Origin: Agrobacterium tumefaciens
GTDB taxonomy: Bacteria; Pseudomonadota; Alphaproteobacteria; Rhizobiales; Rhizobiaceae
Direction of reading: 5' to 3'
DNA length: 64,000 bases
Assembly: GCF_013318015.2 (NCBI RefSeq)
Contig: NZ_CP115842.1
Location: forward strand, 2,043,501 to 2,107,500
Shown here: positions 7,652-17,234 of the stretch, piece by piece
Layout: every line of letters begins with the position of its first letter
How positions within the stretch are numbered: position 1 is the stretch's first letter
Program-made: the position numbers and the translations under genes
The notes under the pieces: model-generated
Databases searched by the model: none
What the model was told of the DNA's origin: nothing
The model's input: only the letters and a program-made list of their open reading frames with translations

Positions 7652-8665
7652 CTAGGTATTCTCCGTGACCGTGGCGATGACGGAAAGGCAGTCGCCGGCC
7701 TTGATGAGGCCGGGAACGTGGCGCGCTGCGAGCACGCCACTGATAGAGGCGCGGTATTCGACCGGCGCAAGACCGGTTTTTCCAACAGGGTAGACCCTGG
7801 CGATGGTTTCACCTGCCGTGACCGTGTCTCCGAGATCGCGGACGAAGACGACGAGCCCGTCATCTTCGGCAAAGGTGAAGCAATCGTTGGAGGGCATATC
7901 CAGCCAGCGGCTCGGCGTCGGCACCGCGGCGCCGGTCAGGATGCCTGCATGGCGCAGCAGGTTGATGGTACCTTTGCGGGCGATGTCGATCGTTTTTGCA
8001 CTGGCCGTGCCCGCGCCGCCAAGCTCGGTGGTGACAAAGACCTTTCCCAGTTCCTCGGCCGTCGTGTCCAGCATCCCGACGGCGTCAATCTCCAGCATCT
8101 TCATCGAATAGGGGGCAGCAAAAGCTGCCACCGCCTCAAAGCACCGGGCTTCCTGTATCTTGTCGGGTAATTCGTGAGCGGCAGCGTAAGGCAGGAAATC
8201 AAGCGTCCTGCCGCCTGAATGAAAATCAAGAACGATATCCGCAAGCGGTAACAGATGGCGGGTCACGTAATCGGCGATCTTCTCCGTCACGGAACCGTCC
8301 GGACGACCGGGAAAGCTGCGATTGAGGTTCCCGCGGTCGATCGGCGAGGTGCGTGTTCCCGCGCGAAAGGCCGGATAGTTGAGTGCTGGCACGATGATGA
8401 TACGCCCGCTGACGTCATCTGGATCGAGTGTGTGGGCAAGTTCGAAAAGTGCGGCCGGCCCCTCATATTCGTCGCCGTGATTGGCGCCGGTCAAAAGGGC
8501 TGTCGGCCCCTCGCCGTTGGCGATCACGCAGATCGGGATCATTACCGACCCCCATGCACTGTCATCGCGGCTGTATGGTAGCCGCAGATGACCGTGCTGC
8601 ACGCCTTTCCTGTCAAAATCGACCGACGACGTGATAGGTGAGGGGCGTAGCGCGGTGCTTAACAT
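7652..8665 (-). CDS. doeB: N-alpha-acetyl-L-2,4-diaminobutyrate deacetylase (DoeB/EutE)
   Basis: Zinc-dependent deacylase of the AstE/AspA (succinylglutamate desuccinylase/aspartoacylase) family, 337 residues. The metal-binding motif GANHGDEYEG (His and Glu ligands) and the later DFHSGG (third ligand) are present. In ectoine catabolism DoeB removes the acetyl group from N-alpha-acetyl-diaminobutyrate produced by DoeA, giving diaminobutyrate and acetate. It lies 3 bp downstream of doeA in the same operon, which fixes the assignment among paralogous deacylases. Confidence 0.9.
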   Translation of the reverse strand: MLSTALRPSPITSSVDFDRKGVQHGHLRLPYSRDDSAWGSVMIPICVIANGEGPTALLTGANHGDEYEGPAALFELAHTLDPDDVSGRIIIVPALNYPAFRAGTRTSPIDRGNLNRSFPGRPDGSVTEKIADYVTRHLLPLADIVLDFHSGGRTLDFLPYAAAHELPDKIQEARCFEAVAAFAAPYSMKMLEIDAVGMLDTTAEELGKVFVTTELGGAGTASAKTIDIARKGTINLLRHAGILTGAAVPTPSRWLDMPSNDCFTFAEDDGLVVFVRDLGDTVTAGETIARVYPVGKTGLAPVEYRASISGVLAARHVPGLIKAGDCLSVIATVTENT

Positions 8666-8668
8666 CTC

Positions 8669-9847
8669 TCAGCCTTTCACGAACAGTTGCCGCGGCACAT
8701 TGGAGAGGCATTCGACACCCGTTTCGGTAATGGCGATACTCTCGGTGATTTCGAGCCCCATGTCGTCCAACCACAAACCGGTCATGAAATGGAACGTCAT
8801 ACCGGGCTTCAGCTCCGTGCGGTCGCCGGGGCGCAGGCTCATGGTGCGCTCGCCCCAGTCCGGCGGATAAGAGAGGCCGATGGGATAACCGGTTCGGTTG
8901 TCCTTGATGATCCCGTATTTTTTTAGCACCGCGAAAAACCCATTGGCGATATCTTCGCAGGTATTGCCGGGTTTGGCAGCCGCAAGACCGGCCTCCATGC
9001 CCTCAAGCGTGGCCTTCTCCGCATCAAGGAACGCCTTCGTCGGCTTGCCGAGAAAGACAGTGCGAGAGAGCGGGCAATGATAACGGCGATAAGCGCCGGC
9101 GATTTCAAAGAAAGTGCCTTCGCCCAAGCGCATCGGCTTGTCGTCCCATGTCAGATGCGGCGCAGAAGCATCGGCACCCGACGGGAGCAACGGTACGATC
9201 GCGGGATAATCCCCGCCGAATTCTGCGGTGCCACGAATGCCGGCATCGTAGATCTCGGCGACGAGATCGCATTTGCGCATGCCCGGCTCGACTACGTCAA
9301 CGATACGTTTGTGCATCAGCTCGACGATCTTGCCGGCCTTGCGCATATAGTCGAGTTCGGTCGGGCTTTTGACCGCGCGCTGCCAGTTTACAAGACCGGC
9401 GGCATCCTTGAAGCGGGCGTTCGGCAGATGTTTCCGCAAGGATGCAAAGGCAGCAGCCGAGAAATAATAATTGTCCATCTCGACGCCGATCGACAGGCCT
9501 GACCAGCCCCGGTCATCGACGATCTTCGACAACAGATCCATCGGATGCCGTTCGGTCGATTGAACGTAGTGGTCAGGATAACCGATGATGTTGTCCTGGG
9601 CGAGGTAGGCGGTGCGCTTGGCGCCATTGGCATCCTGCTTGCGGCCATACCAGATCGGCTCGCCTTGCGGCGGCACCAGCACGCATTGGTGGACATAGAA
9701 GGACCAGCCGTCATAGCCCGTCAGCCAATGCATGTTGGATGGGTCGGTGACGACAAGCAGGTCGATGCCTGCCTTTTCCATGGCGTCGCGGGTTTTGGAC
9801 AGGCGCGCGGCATACTCCTCGCGCGTAAAGTTCAGCGTTACGCTCAC
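8669..9847 (-). CDS. doeA: Ectoine hydrolase (DoeA/EutD)
   Basis: Enzyme with the M24 aminopeptidase (pita-bread) fold, 392 residues, that opens the ectoine ring to N-acetyl-diaminobutyrate. The N-terminal creatinase-like domain (residues 1-150) begins NFTREEYAARLSKTRDAMEKAGID and includes WLTGYDGWSFYVHQ; the C-terminal catalytic domain follows with ICEDIANGFF-like and LGEGTFFEIAG segments. DoeA enzymes are not classic metallopeptidases. Its GTG/ATG start overlaps the stop of eutC by four bases. Confidence 0.9.
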   Translation of the reverse strand: MSVTLNFTREEYAARLSKTRDAMEKAGIDLLVVTDPSNMHWLTGYDGWSFYVHQCVLVPPQGEPIWYGRKQDANGAKRTAYLAQDNIIGYPDHYVQSTERHPMDLLSKIVDDRGWSGLSIGVEMDNYYFSAAAFASLRKHLPNARFKDAAGLVNWQRAVKSPTELDYMRKAGKIVELMHKRIVDVVEPGMRKCDLVAEIYDAGIRGTAEFGGDYPAIVPLLPSGADASAPHLTWDDKPMRLGEGTFFEIAGAYRRYHCPLSRTVFLGKPTKAFLDAEKATLEGMEAGLAAAKPGNTCEDIANGFFAVLKKYGIIKDNRTGYPIGLSYPPDWGERTMSLRPGDRTELKPGMTFHFMTGLWLDDMGLEITESIAITETGVECLSNVPRQLFVKG

Positions 9848-10857
9848 GCTGCGTCTCCCATTTTCACACTGTTTTCGATGATTTGGCCGCTGCCGGCGTC
9901 TTTTGCGCGGGTAAAGGCGAGATTGGCGATGGCGGTGTCCTGCACTCCGGTGCCGGTCAGATCGGCAAAGGTGATGTCGTCCCTCGATACGCGACCGCGT
10001 GCCTTGCCAGCGATGACAGCACCGAGCTCGGTGAATTCCTGATCCTGCGTTACAGGCCCCGCGGCGATAGCGTGGTGCAATTCACCGAGAATTCGGGTCT
10101 GCGAAAGCCGGTCTGCGATATAGCGCGCCCTGGAAAATACGGCCGGATCGATCTCGTTCTTGTGTTCGGCATCCGATCCCATGGCCGTCAGATGCTGGCC
10201 TTCTTCAAGCCAGCCGGCAAACAGGATCGGCTTTTCGGCTGGCGTCGTGGTCACGACGATGTCGGCGCCCCGGAGAGCGGTTTGCGGATCGGCCGCGGCG
10301 ATGACCTCGATACCGTGTTGGCGGGTCAGATCGCCTGCGAGCACCTCGGCCTTTTGATGGTCACGAGCCCAGATGCGTGCGGATTGAATGGGTCGCACCA
10401 GTTTCAGCGCATCGAACTGCAGACGGGCTTGCATGCCCGCTCCGAAAATTGCTGCGACGGAAGCATCTTTACGGGCGAGATGCCGTGCTGCGACCGCCCC
10501 GGCTGCGGCGGTACGCACATCTGTGAGGTAGCCGTTATCGAGAAGAAGGGCCTCCACCAGTCCGGTCCTTGCGCTGAAGAGGATCATCAGCCCGTTGAGG
10601 CTCGGCAGACCGAGTTTGGGATTGTCGAAGAAGCCGGGGCTGACCTTGATGGCGAAACCGTCGAAACCCGGCACATAAGCCGTCTTTACATCCACCTCGC
10701 CACGAAACTCTGGTATATCGAGCCGCAAGATCGGCGGCATGGCGACCGCTTCGGTTGCGAGTGCTGCAAAGGCCTGCTCCACGCAGTCGACTGCTGAGAG
10801 GTCGAGCTTCACGACAGCGCGCAGATCTTTTTCGGTTAGGATGTTGATTTGGCTCAT
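9844..10857 (-). CDS. eutC: Ectoine utilisation protein EutC (ornithine cyclodeaminase/mu-crystallin family)
   Basis: A 337-residue NAD(P)-binding protein of the ornithine cyclodeaminase family. The family region KVSPGFFDNPKLGLPSLNG and the Rossmann motif AIFGAGMQARLQ are clear. EutC is proposed to act with EutB (and EutA) in conversion of 5-hydroxyectoine to ectoine; its exact reaction is not settled. Four-base overlaps join it to both eutB and doeA. Confidence 0.85.
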   Translation of the reverse strand: MSQINILTEKDLRAVVKLDLSAVDCVEQAFAALATEAVAMPPILRLDIPEFRGEVDVKTAYVPGFDGFAIKVSPGFFDNPKLGLPSLNGLMILFSARTGLVEALLLDNGYLTDVRTAAAGAVAARHLARKDASVAAIFGAGMQARLQFDALKLVRPIQSARIWARDHQKAEVLAGDLTRQHGIEVIAAADPQTALRGADIVVTTTPAEKPILFAGWLEEGQHLTAMGSDAEHKNEIDPAVFSRARYIADRLSQTRILGELHHAIAAGPVTQDQEFTELGAVIAGKARGRVSRDDITFADLTGTGVQDTAIANLAFTRAKDAGSGQIIENSVKMGDAA

Positions 10858-11873
10858 GCGGCAGGCCCTTCGATGATCGTCTTGTGAACCGCCGGATCGA
10901 TATTTCCACCCGACACGATGATCGCGGTTGGGCCGGTGATGTCCACCTTGCCGAAGAGGATCGCCGCAAAACCGACTGCGCCGGCACCCTCGACCGTCAG
11001 ACCTTCTTCATGCGTCGCATGGCGGATGCCGGCTGCGATCTCTTCCTCGGATACCAGCACGATCTCATCGAGAAGAGATTGGCAGAGCGCAAATGTGATG
11101 CGGTTTTTCAATCCAATCCCCCCTCCCAGCGAATCCGCCAGCGTTTCTTCTTCCTGGATGGGGACGGGCCGCCCGGCAGTGACTGACGCATGCATGGCCG
11201 CGCCCCGCTGCATGGAAACGCCGATGACACGTGCCTCCGGCTTCAGCGCCTTCACCGCAACGGCGATACCGCCCGCAAGGCCACCGCCCGATAGAGGAAC
11301 GAGAATTGTCGCCAGTTCAGGCATGTCTTCGACGACCTCGAGCCCGATAGTGCCCTGGCCAGCCACGACGTCGGCGTGATCGAAAGGCGGGATAGCGGTC
11401 AAGCCTCTGCTTTTGGTCAGGCGCTCCACTTCCTCCTGCGCATCATCCTGTGATCTGCCGACAATCCGGATTTCCGCGCCGAGCGCGCGGATCGCCTCCA
11501 CCTTGTTTGCCGGCACCAGCGCCGACATGCAGATTGTGGCGGGAATGCCGAGTTTGTCTGCGGCATAGGCCACGGCCCGGCCATGATTGCCCGTCGAGGC
11601 GGTGACGAGGCCACGCTGGCACGTCGTATCGTCTAGCGAGAGAATGGCGTTCATCGCGCCGCGCAATTTGAAGGCGCCGATGGGCTGAAGGGTTTCAAGT
11701 TTGAGATGAACGGGATGACCACAGCGCTCAGAGAGAAAGTCCGAGCGAACCAGCGGTGTGCGCTCCACCTGTCCCGTAAGCCGCGCCGCCGCTCGCTTTA
11801 TTGCGGCCAGTGAGACTGGAAGCAAGTTGTCGGCGGCGGATATGGACAGGTTTTCGCTCTTCATGATTGTCAT
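10854..11873 (-). CDS. eutB: Hydroxyectoine utilisation dehydratase EutB (PLP enzyme)
   Basis: Threonine dehydratase/serine racemase-like PLP enzyme of 339 residues. The Schiff-base lysine lies in IGAFKLRGAMNA, the phosphate-binding glycine loop is VPLSGGGLAGG, and the N-terminal LKLETLQP segment is typical. Within ectoine clusters EutB is thought to dehydrate hydroxyectoine or its ring-opened form. It is the first gene after the regulator, with 68 bp between, so it is probably the head of the eutBC-doeAB-ehuBCDA transcript. eutA, which usually precedes it in Sinorhizobium, is missing. Confidence 0.85.
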   Translation of the reverse strand: MTIMKSENLSISAADNLLPVSLAAIKRAAARLTGQVERTPLVRSDFLSERCGHPVHLKLETLQPIGAFKLRGAMNAILSLDDTTCQRGLVTASTGNHGRAVAYAADKLGIPATICMSALVPANKVEAIRALGAEIRIVGRSQDDAQEEVERLTKSRGLTAIPPFDHADVVAGQGTIGLEVVEDMPELATILVPLSGGGLAGGIAVAVKALKPEARVIGVSMQRGAAMHASVTAGRPVPIQEEETLADSLGGGIGLKNRITFALCQSLLDEIVLVSEEEIAAGIRHATHEEGLTVEGAGAVGFAAILFGKVDITGPTAIIVSGGNIDPAVHKTIIEGPAA

Positions 11874-11941
11874 GTTGAGAGCGAAATAAAATCATGTCAA
11901 TTATTATATTGTAATGATTCAATGATTTTCGGATGGCAGCC

Positions 11942-13390
11942 TCAGCCGATTGACCCGATATCGTAGACCGGCGGCAGTTGCTCGAATGTCTGCCGCACGG
12001 TGGTCAAAGCCCTGGCGAGGCTTGCATGATTGAGGCGGCCGCCGAGGCATATGCGAATGCCGCCGCCATGGCTAGGACCGGCAATAAATGGTTCTGACGG
12101 GGTTACCGCGACGTTCTGGTTCGTGAGCGCGCGCACCAGGCCGTCCTCCGTCCAGCGCTGCGGAACCTTCAGCCAGGCGCAGAGGGAGAGGGGGTGGGTC
12201 GACCCTATATGGTGGCCCAGTATGTCCATGGCGATTTTCTGCCGCGCACGGGCCTCGGTGCGCTGGACATCCAGCAGCAGCCGTGCCATTCCGTTTTCGA
12301 CCCAACGGGTAGCGATCTCGGCCGTGAGATATGTCCCGCTCCAGCTCGACACACGCAGGATGGAGGCGGCGCGGATGGAATAGGCGGGTGGCACGACGAG
12401 ATAACCGACGCGCAGCCCTGTCAACACTGTCTTGGTGAAGCTGGTGACGAAGAAGCCCAGATCAGGCAGCATTTCGGTGATGGATGGCAGATCATCCTCG
12501 ATCATCGGACGGTAGACCTCGTCCTCGATGACAAAAATGCCGTACCGCTCGGCAATTGCGGCGATGGCCTGCCTTCGCGCTACGCCCGACACATGCCCGG
12601 TCGGGTTGTTAAGCGTGGGAATGAGCACCAGAGCGCGGACACCTCCGGCTGCGCAGGCGGCCTCCAGCGCTTCGGGCAAAATGCCTTCTTCGTCGGTGGG
12701 TAAGCCCTTTAGGCTGAAGCCGAGAATATTAGACAGGCCGATAATGCCGTGGTCGGTCAGGTTTTCACAGAGCACCACGTCGTTAGAGCGGATAATGCAG
12801 CTCAGAGCGAGAAAAATGCCGTGCGCCGCGCCATTGGTGACAAGAATGCGTTCCGGGCCGGCTGTCACGCCCATCATGCCAAGCCATGTTCTGGCCGTTT
12901 CGCGATGGCTCTCGAGCCCCGCGACCGGCCGGCAGGGGCGCATGAAGCCAGAATTGTCACCATCGGCCATCTCGCGAAGAATGGCGCGCGAGGCATTTTC
13001 ATGGTCATCGAGGTAAACGCCGCGGATGATGGATAGATCGAGCACCTCGGTTGGGCTGTGATCAAGCATCATACGACCTGCCCGCTCCGTCACCCGCGTC
13101 TTCACGAAGGTTCCGCGGCCAATTTCGCCGCTGAGATAACCAAGCCGCTCCGCCTCCTTGTAGGAAAGGCTGACCGTCTGGACAGAAAGGCCGAGTTCGC
13201 GGGCCAGATCGCGGTGTGTCGGCATGCGGTCCATCGGCTTCAGAACGCCAGCGTCGATATCAGCTATGATGCGTTCCGTCAGTGCGGAATGTTTCGTTTC
13301 GCCTTTCTGCTTGGCTAGCGTCGGTCGCCATGCCACCGGTCTCATTGGGGAAACTGGATCTGGGCTGGGTGAATTGGCTTGACGACGCAT
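11942..13390 (-). CDS. enuR: MocR/GntR-type regulator of ectoine catabolism (EnuR/EhuR-like)
   Basis: Transcriptional regulator of 482 residues, fusing an N-terminal GntR winged HTH (residues about 30-100, MPTHRDLARELGLSVQTVSLSY) to a C-terminal fold-type I aminotransferase domain. The PLP-anchoring lysine is in SFTKTVLTGLRVGYLV. In Ruegeria EnuR is a PLP-dependent repressor relieved by diaminobutyrate-type intermediates; the same is inferred here from sequence and position between the two halves of the pathway. Confidence 0.88.
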   Translation of the reverse strand: MRRQANSPSPDPVSPMRPVAWRPTLAKQKGETKHSALTERIIADIDAGVLKPMDRMPTHRDLARELGLSVQTVSLSYKEAERLGYLSGEIGRGTFVKTRVTERAGRMMLDHSPTEVLDLSIIRGVYLDDHENASRAILREMADGDNSGFMRPCRPVAGLESHRETARTWLGMMGVTAGPERILVTNGAAHGIFLALSCIIRSNDVVLCENLTDHGIIGLSNILGFSLKGLPTDEEGILPEALEAACAAGGVRALVLIPTLNNPTGHVSGVARRQAIAAIAERYGIFVIEDEVYRPMIEDDLPSITEMLPDLGFFVTSFTKTVLTGLRVGYLVVPPAYSIRAASILRVSSWSGTYLTAEIATRWVENGMARLLLDVQRTEARARQKIAMDILGHHIGSTHPLSLCAWLKVPQRWTEDGLVRALTNQNVAVTPSEPFIAGPSHGGGIRICLGGRLNHASLARALTTVRQTFEQLPPVYDIGSIG

Positions 13391-13470
13391 GAAATTGTCT
13401 CGTTTTCGACGAAGGTAATTTCATGACATTATGCATGCTTCTATGAAAAGATGAAGCCTTATGCAGCGTA

Positions 13471-13507
13471 GACAGCAACTGCGCTGCAAAGAGGCGCAGT
13501 TGCTGTC
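13471..13507. terminator. Perfect 14-bp hairpin between doeD and enuR
   Basis: GACAGCAACTGCGC (13471-13484) and GCGCAGTTGCTGTC (13494-13507) are exact inverted repeats with a 9-nt loop. On the minus strand it follows the doeD stop and precedes enuR, with CTTTTC some way downstream, so it probably ends or attenuates the doeC-doeD transcript. Confidence 0.65.
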
Positions 13508-13549
13508 GAAATGAGCAGCATTTGCGACGTTGAAAACTGAAGCTGCCGA

Positions 13550-14953
13550 TCAGATTTTCTCGCCGGCCTGGACCAGATCATCCATGACACTGCGGACAGC
13601 GGCTTCAGCAATGGCGATGATCTCGTCGACTTCCTCCCGGGTCGTAACGAGCGGCGGTGCAAAGCCCAGAATATCGCCATGCGGCATGGCGCGTGCTATG
13701 AGACCGCCGTTGCGCGCTGCCTTGGAAACGCGTGCACCCACCGTGAGTTGAGGGGCAAAACGCGTCTTTTTTTCCCGGTCCGCCACGAATTCGATAGCGC
13801 CCATCAGTCCCACGCCGCGCACCTCGCCGACGATCGGAAGCTGGGCGAACTTCGCCTTCAGTTGTTCCTGGAAATAGCTGCCAACGGCTCGTGCATTGCC
13901 TGGCAGGTCTTCCTTTTCGACGATGTCGAGCACGGCGTTTGCAGCCGCCGCTCCGATAGGATGGCCGGAATAGGTGTAGCCGTGGGAGAAGGCGCCGACG
14001 CGATCCGCGCCTTCTTCCATCACCTTGTAGACTTTCTCCCCGACGATAGCGCCGGAAAGCGGGAAATAGGCCGAGGTCAGGCCTTTAGCGACGGTGATCA
14101 GATCCGGCTCAATGCCATAATGCTGTGAACCAAACATCGAACCCGTGCGGCCGAAGCCGGTAATAACCTCATCGGCAATCAACAGGATATCGTATTTTTT
14201 GAGAACCTCCTGAATGGCCGGCCAATAACCTTCCGGCGGCGGTGTGATACCGCCCGTTCCGAGCACCGGCTCGGCGATGAATGCACCAATCGTGTCCGGT
14301 CCTTCGCGCAGAATAAGCGCGTCCAGCTCTTCCGCGCGCCGCCTCGAAAATTCCAGCTCCGTCTCACCGGCTTCTGCGCCCCAATAGTGATGCGGAACGC
14401 CTGTATGCAGGATGCCGGCCCGTGGAAGGTCCATATGGTCGTGATAAAAACTCATGCCGGTCATTGAGCCGGAAACCACGGTGCAGCCGTGATATCCCCG
14501 TTCGCGGGAGATGATTTTCTTCTTTTGCGGCTTGCCGCGCAGATTGTTGTAATACCAAACGAGCTTGGCCTGTGTCTCGTTGGCGTCTGACCCTGACATG
14601 CCGTAGAAGACCTTGCTCATTTTGCCTGGTGCCATTCTGACGAGGCGATCGGAAAGGATGGCCAGCTCATCCGTCGTGTGGGCGGCATAGGAATGATAAT
14701 AGGCAAGGCGGTAGGCCTGGCGTGAAATCGCCTCAGCCACCTCGGTACGTCCATAACCGACATTAACGCAATAAAGACCGGCGAAACCGTCGATCAACTG
14801 CTTGCCGTGCGCGTCCTGAATGCGGATGCCCTTGCCGGTTTCGACAATGGTGGGCTCGCCGAGTTTGCCGCTGGCAAAATCCTTGAGCTGCGTGAAAGGG
14901 TGCAAAACGGCGTTTCGATCCATTTCCGCAATATTCTTGACGTCGATTGTCAT
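13550..14953 (-). CDS. doeD: Diaminobutyrate aminotransferase (DoeD/Atf-like), class III
   Basis: PLP-dependent class-III aminotransferase of 467 residues. The class signature is present as LLIADEVITGFGRTGSMFG, and the Schiff-base lysine is in TVAKGLTSAYFPL. In the ectoine pathway it would convert L-2,4-diaminobutyrate to aspartate semialdehyde. The ATG at 14953 (MTIDVKNIAEMDRN) is 8 nt behind AAGGAAC and is preferred; an in-frame GTG at 14971 that overlaps the doeC stop is an alternative. Confidence 0.85.
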   Translation of the reverse strand: MTIDVKNIAEMDRNAVLHPFTQLKDFASGKLGEPTIVETGKGIRIQDAHGKQLIDGFAGLYCVNVGYGRTEVAEAISRQAYRLAYYHSYAAHTTDELAILSDRLVRMAPGKMSKVFYGMSGSDANETQAKLVWYYNNLRGKPQKKKIISRERGYHGCTVVSGSMTGMSFYHDHMDLPRAGILHTGVPHHYWGAEAGETELEFSRRRAEELDALILREGPDTIGAFIAEPVLGTGGITPPPEGYWPAIQEVLKKYDILLIADEVITGFGRTGSMFGSQHYGIEPDLITVAKGLTSAYFPLSGAIVGEKVYKVMEEGADRVGAFSHGYTYSGHPIGAAAANAVLDIVEKEDLPGNARAVGSYFQEQLKAKFAQLPIVGEVRGVGLMGAIEFVADREKKTRFAPQLTVGARVSKAARNGGLIARAMPHGDILGFAPPLVTTREEVDEIIAIAEAAVRSVMDDLVQAGEKI

Positions 14954-14967
14954 AGGCGAGTTCCTTT

Positions 14968-16446
14968 TCACGCAGCTAAGTTGCCGAAGCAGACATATTT
15001 GGGTTCGAGATATTCCATGAGACCATGACGCGAGCCCTCACGACCAAGGCCGGACTGTTTCCAGCCGCCGAAGGGAACGGGCGCGCCGGTAAATTTCGGC
15101 GTGTTGACGGCTACCATGCCATATTCCAGTTGATGCGTCAGACGCATCGCCCGGCCGAGATCGTTGGTGTAGAGATAGGCCGCAAGCCCCATCTCCGTCG
15201 AGTTGGCGCGTCGCACGACCTCCCGCTCGTCATCGAATGGCAAGATCGCGGCCACAGGACCGAAGGTCTCCTCCCGCGCGATCAGCATGTCGTCCGTGAC
15301 ATCGGCCAGCACGGTCGGGGTGACAAAATTGCCGCCGAGCGGACTGTCCTGCCCGCCGCAGATGAGCTGTGCACCGGCAGAGAGGGCCTGCGCGATTTGC
15401 TTGCGGCACTTTTCAGCGACGGAGGGGCGTGTCATCGGCCCTATATCGATGCCAGCCTCGAAACCGTGGCCGACCTTGAGTTCGGCACTTGCCTTGCCGA
15501 ACTGACTGACGAAGCGGTCATAAATACCTCGCTGGACGTAAATCCGGTTGGCAGCGAGGCAGTCCTGCCCCGATGTTGCGAATTTCGCCCCGATGCAACC
15601 TTTTACGGCTTTGGAGACATCGGCGTCGTCGAACAGGATGAAGGGCGCGTGACCTCCAAGTTCCAGCGAGGCCTTCTTGATGGTCGCCGCCGATTGCGCC
15701 AGCAAAATACGACCGATTTCAGTCGAGCCGGTAAAGGAAAATGCGCGCACATCGGTGTGTTGCAACAGGCGATGCGCAAGTGGTGCGGCGTGACCAGTGA
15801 TGACCTGGAATACGCCGGCGGGCATTTCAGCTTCCTCAGCGAGCTTTGCCAAAGCGAGCGCCGAGAGGGGTGTTTCAGGCGCCGGTTTGACGATCATTGT
15901 GCAGCCAGCGGCAAGCGCTGCGCCCGCTTTGCGGGTGATCATAGCAGAGGGAAAGTTCCACGGCGTGATGGCCACGGTGACGCCTAGCGGCTGCATCTGG
16001 ACCGAGACACGGCTGTCGGGCAAATGGCTCGGTATCGTCTCGCCGTAGGCGCGCTCGCCTTCGCCGGCAAACCAATCAAGGAAATTGGCAGCGTAAGCAA
16101 TTTCACCAAGCGATTCCGAGAGTGGTTTGCCCTGTTCGGCCGTCATTATGACGGCGAGATCATGCGCGTTGTTGCGCATCAACTTGCCCCATTCGCGCAA
16201 GATCTGCCCGCGTTCGGTTGGAAGTTTGTCGCGCCAATCTGGAAAGGCATTTTTCGCGGTACTGACGGCATCATCCGCATCCTCAAGCGAACATGCCGCC
16301 ACACCGATGAGATCTTCTCCGGTCGCCGGATCAATGACACTGAGCGTTTCATCGCGAGCAGCCCAACTGCCATGGAGAAAAGCGCGTCGCTCGATCAAAT
16401 CGGGCCGCCGCAGGTTTTTTAATGCAGTGCTTGCAATACTTCTCAT
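14968..16446 (-). CDS. doeC: NAD(P)-dependent aldehyde dehydrogenase (DoeC/Ssd-like)
   Basis: Aldehyde dehydrogenase of 492 residues. The catalytic glutamate lies in LELGGHAPFI, and the nucleophilic cysteine in SGQDCLAANR; FTGSTEIGR forms the cofactor-binding loop. Annotated family relatives are succinate-semialdehyde dehydrogenases, but in ectoine clusters this enzyme is assigned to oxidise aspartate semialdehyde to aspartate. First gene of the minus-strand unit, divergent from the AsnC-type regulator. Confidence 0.85.
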   Translation of the reverse strand: MRSIASTALKNLRRPDLIERRAFLHGSWAARDETLSVIDPATGEDLIGVAACSLEDADDAVSTAKNAFPDWRDKLPTERGQILREWGKLMRNNAHDLAVIMTAEQGKPLSESLGEIAYAANFLDWFAGEGERAYGETIPSHLPDSRVSVQMQPLGVTVAITPWNFPSAMITRKAGAALAAGCTMIVKPAPETPLSALALAKLAEEAEMPAGVFQVITGHAAPLAHRLLQHTDVRAFSFTGSTEIGRILLAQSAATIKKASLELGGHAPFILFDDADVSKAVKGCIGAKFATSGQDCLAANRIYVQRGIYDRFVSQFGKASAELKVGHGFEAGIDIGPMTRPSVAEKCRKQIAQALSAGAQLICGGQDSPLGGNFVTPTVLADVTDDMLIAREETFGPVAAILPFDDEREVVRRANSTEMGLAAYLYTNDLGRAMRLTHQLEYGMVAVNTPKFTGAPVPFGGWKQSGLGREGSRHGLMEYLEPKYVCFGNLAA

Positions 16447-16566
16447 ATGGAGCTCCCGGTAGATTTACAGGGAGACTAATCAAGCGCATTGAGCGGTTGA
16501 CTGCGTTAATTATATCGTTCAAGCCGGAATTTCGCTTATTTTAGGTTCCGTACGCAGGATTTGTGC
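16447..16566. promoter_or_regulatory. Divergent doeC/doeX promoter region
   Basis: The 120-bp AT-richer gap between the doeC start and the AsnC/Lrp gene must contain promoters in both directions. No unambiguous sigma-70 hexamers or Lrp-type box can be named by eye. Confidence 0.45.
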
Positions 16567-17034
16567 ATGAATACTCTCGATAGAGCGGACAAGGCGTTGC
16601 TTGAGGCCGTTCAAAAAAACAATCGCCTTACGTCGGAAGAGCTGGCGCAACTCGTCAATCTTTCACCGACCGCATGCCAGCGGCGCCTCAAACGTCTGCG
16701 CGAAGATGGCGTCATCGAAGCGGATGTCGCCATCGTGTCGCCGAAGGCCGTTGGGCGCGGCATTACCATGATCGTGCTCGTTTCACTGGAGCGCGAACGC
16801 GCCGATATTGTCGATCGCTTCAAGGCGGCCATCCGCGCGACCCGGGAAGTGATGATCGGATATTATGTGACGGGAGATGCCGACTTCATTCTGGTCATCA
16901 CCGCCAAGGACATGGAGGACTATGAGGCCTTTACCCGGCGGTTCTTTTACGAAAACCACGATATCAAGGGCTTCAAGACCATGGTCGTCATGGACCGGGT
17001 AAAGGCCGGATTTTCCTTTCCGATCGAGGTTTGA
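16567..17034 (+). CDS. doeX: Lrp/AsnC-family regulator (DoeX/AsnC of ectoine cluster)
   Basis: A 155-residue Lrp/AsnC regulator: N-terminal HTH (residues 3-60, LTSEELAQLVNLSPTACQRRLKRLREDGVI) and a C-terminal RAM/ligand-binding domain (GYYVTGDADFILVITAKDMEDYEAF). The ATG at 16567 is used; a TTG two codons earlier is possible. Divergent location next to doeC matches asnC/doeX in known ectoine clusters, where DoeX binds DNA upstream of catabolic genes. Confidence 0.88.
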   Translation: MNTLDRADKALLEAVQKNNRLTSEELAQLVNLSPTACQRRLKRLREDGVIEADVAIVSPKAVGRGITMIVLVSLERERADIVDRFKAAIRATREVMIGYYVTGDADFILVITAKDMEDYEAFTRRFFYENHDIKGFKTMVVMDRVKAGFSFPIEV

Positions 17035-17111
17035 CGACTTGCGGTTCACAGATCTCGCCACTAGACGTCCGGGGTGGTTGAAAAGGCTGATGAGTGTTTC
17101 CTGAGACCTCT

Positions 17112-17234
17112 CTACCCATCCAGACCTCGCAGTTAACCCTTCGCCGTTTTGAGCCTACGGATTTCGACGCCTATGCCACGTATCACAGGCGCGGCGACGT
17201 CTATCGTTTCCTGTACGCCTCGCGGAAAAATTGA
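17112..17234 (+). pseudogene. GNAT acetyltransferase, N-terminal fragment
   Basis: About 38 codons ending at TGA 17232 read LPIQTSQLTLRRF and then EPTDFDAYATYHRRGDVYRF, a typical beginning of a RimJ/RimL-type GNAT acetyltransferase. Similarity ends at FLYAS and is followed at once by unrelated sequence, so the remainder of the gene is gone. Confidence 0.55.

Noticed and set aside
9883..10797. Long plus-strand frame opposite eutC
   Set aside because: Antisense to a recognisable ornithine-cyclodeaminase-family gene; composition is an artefact of GC-rich codon use.
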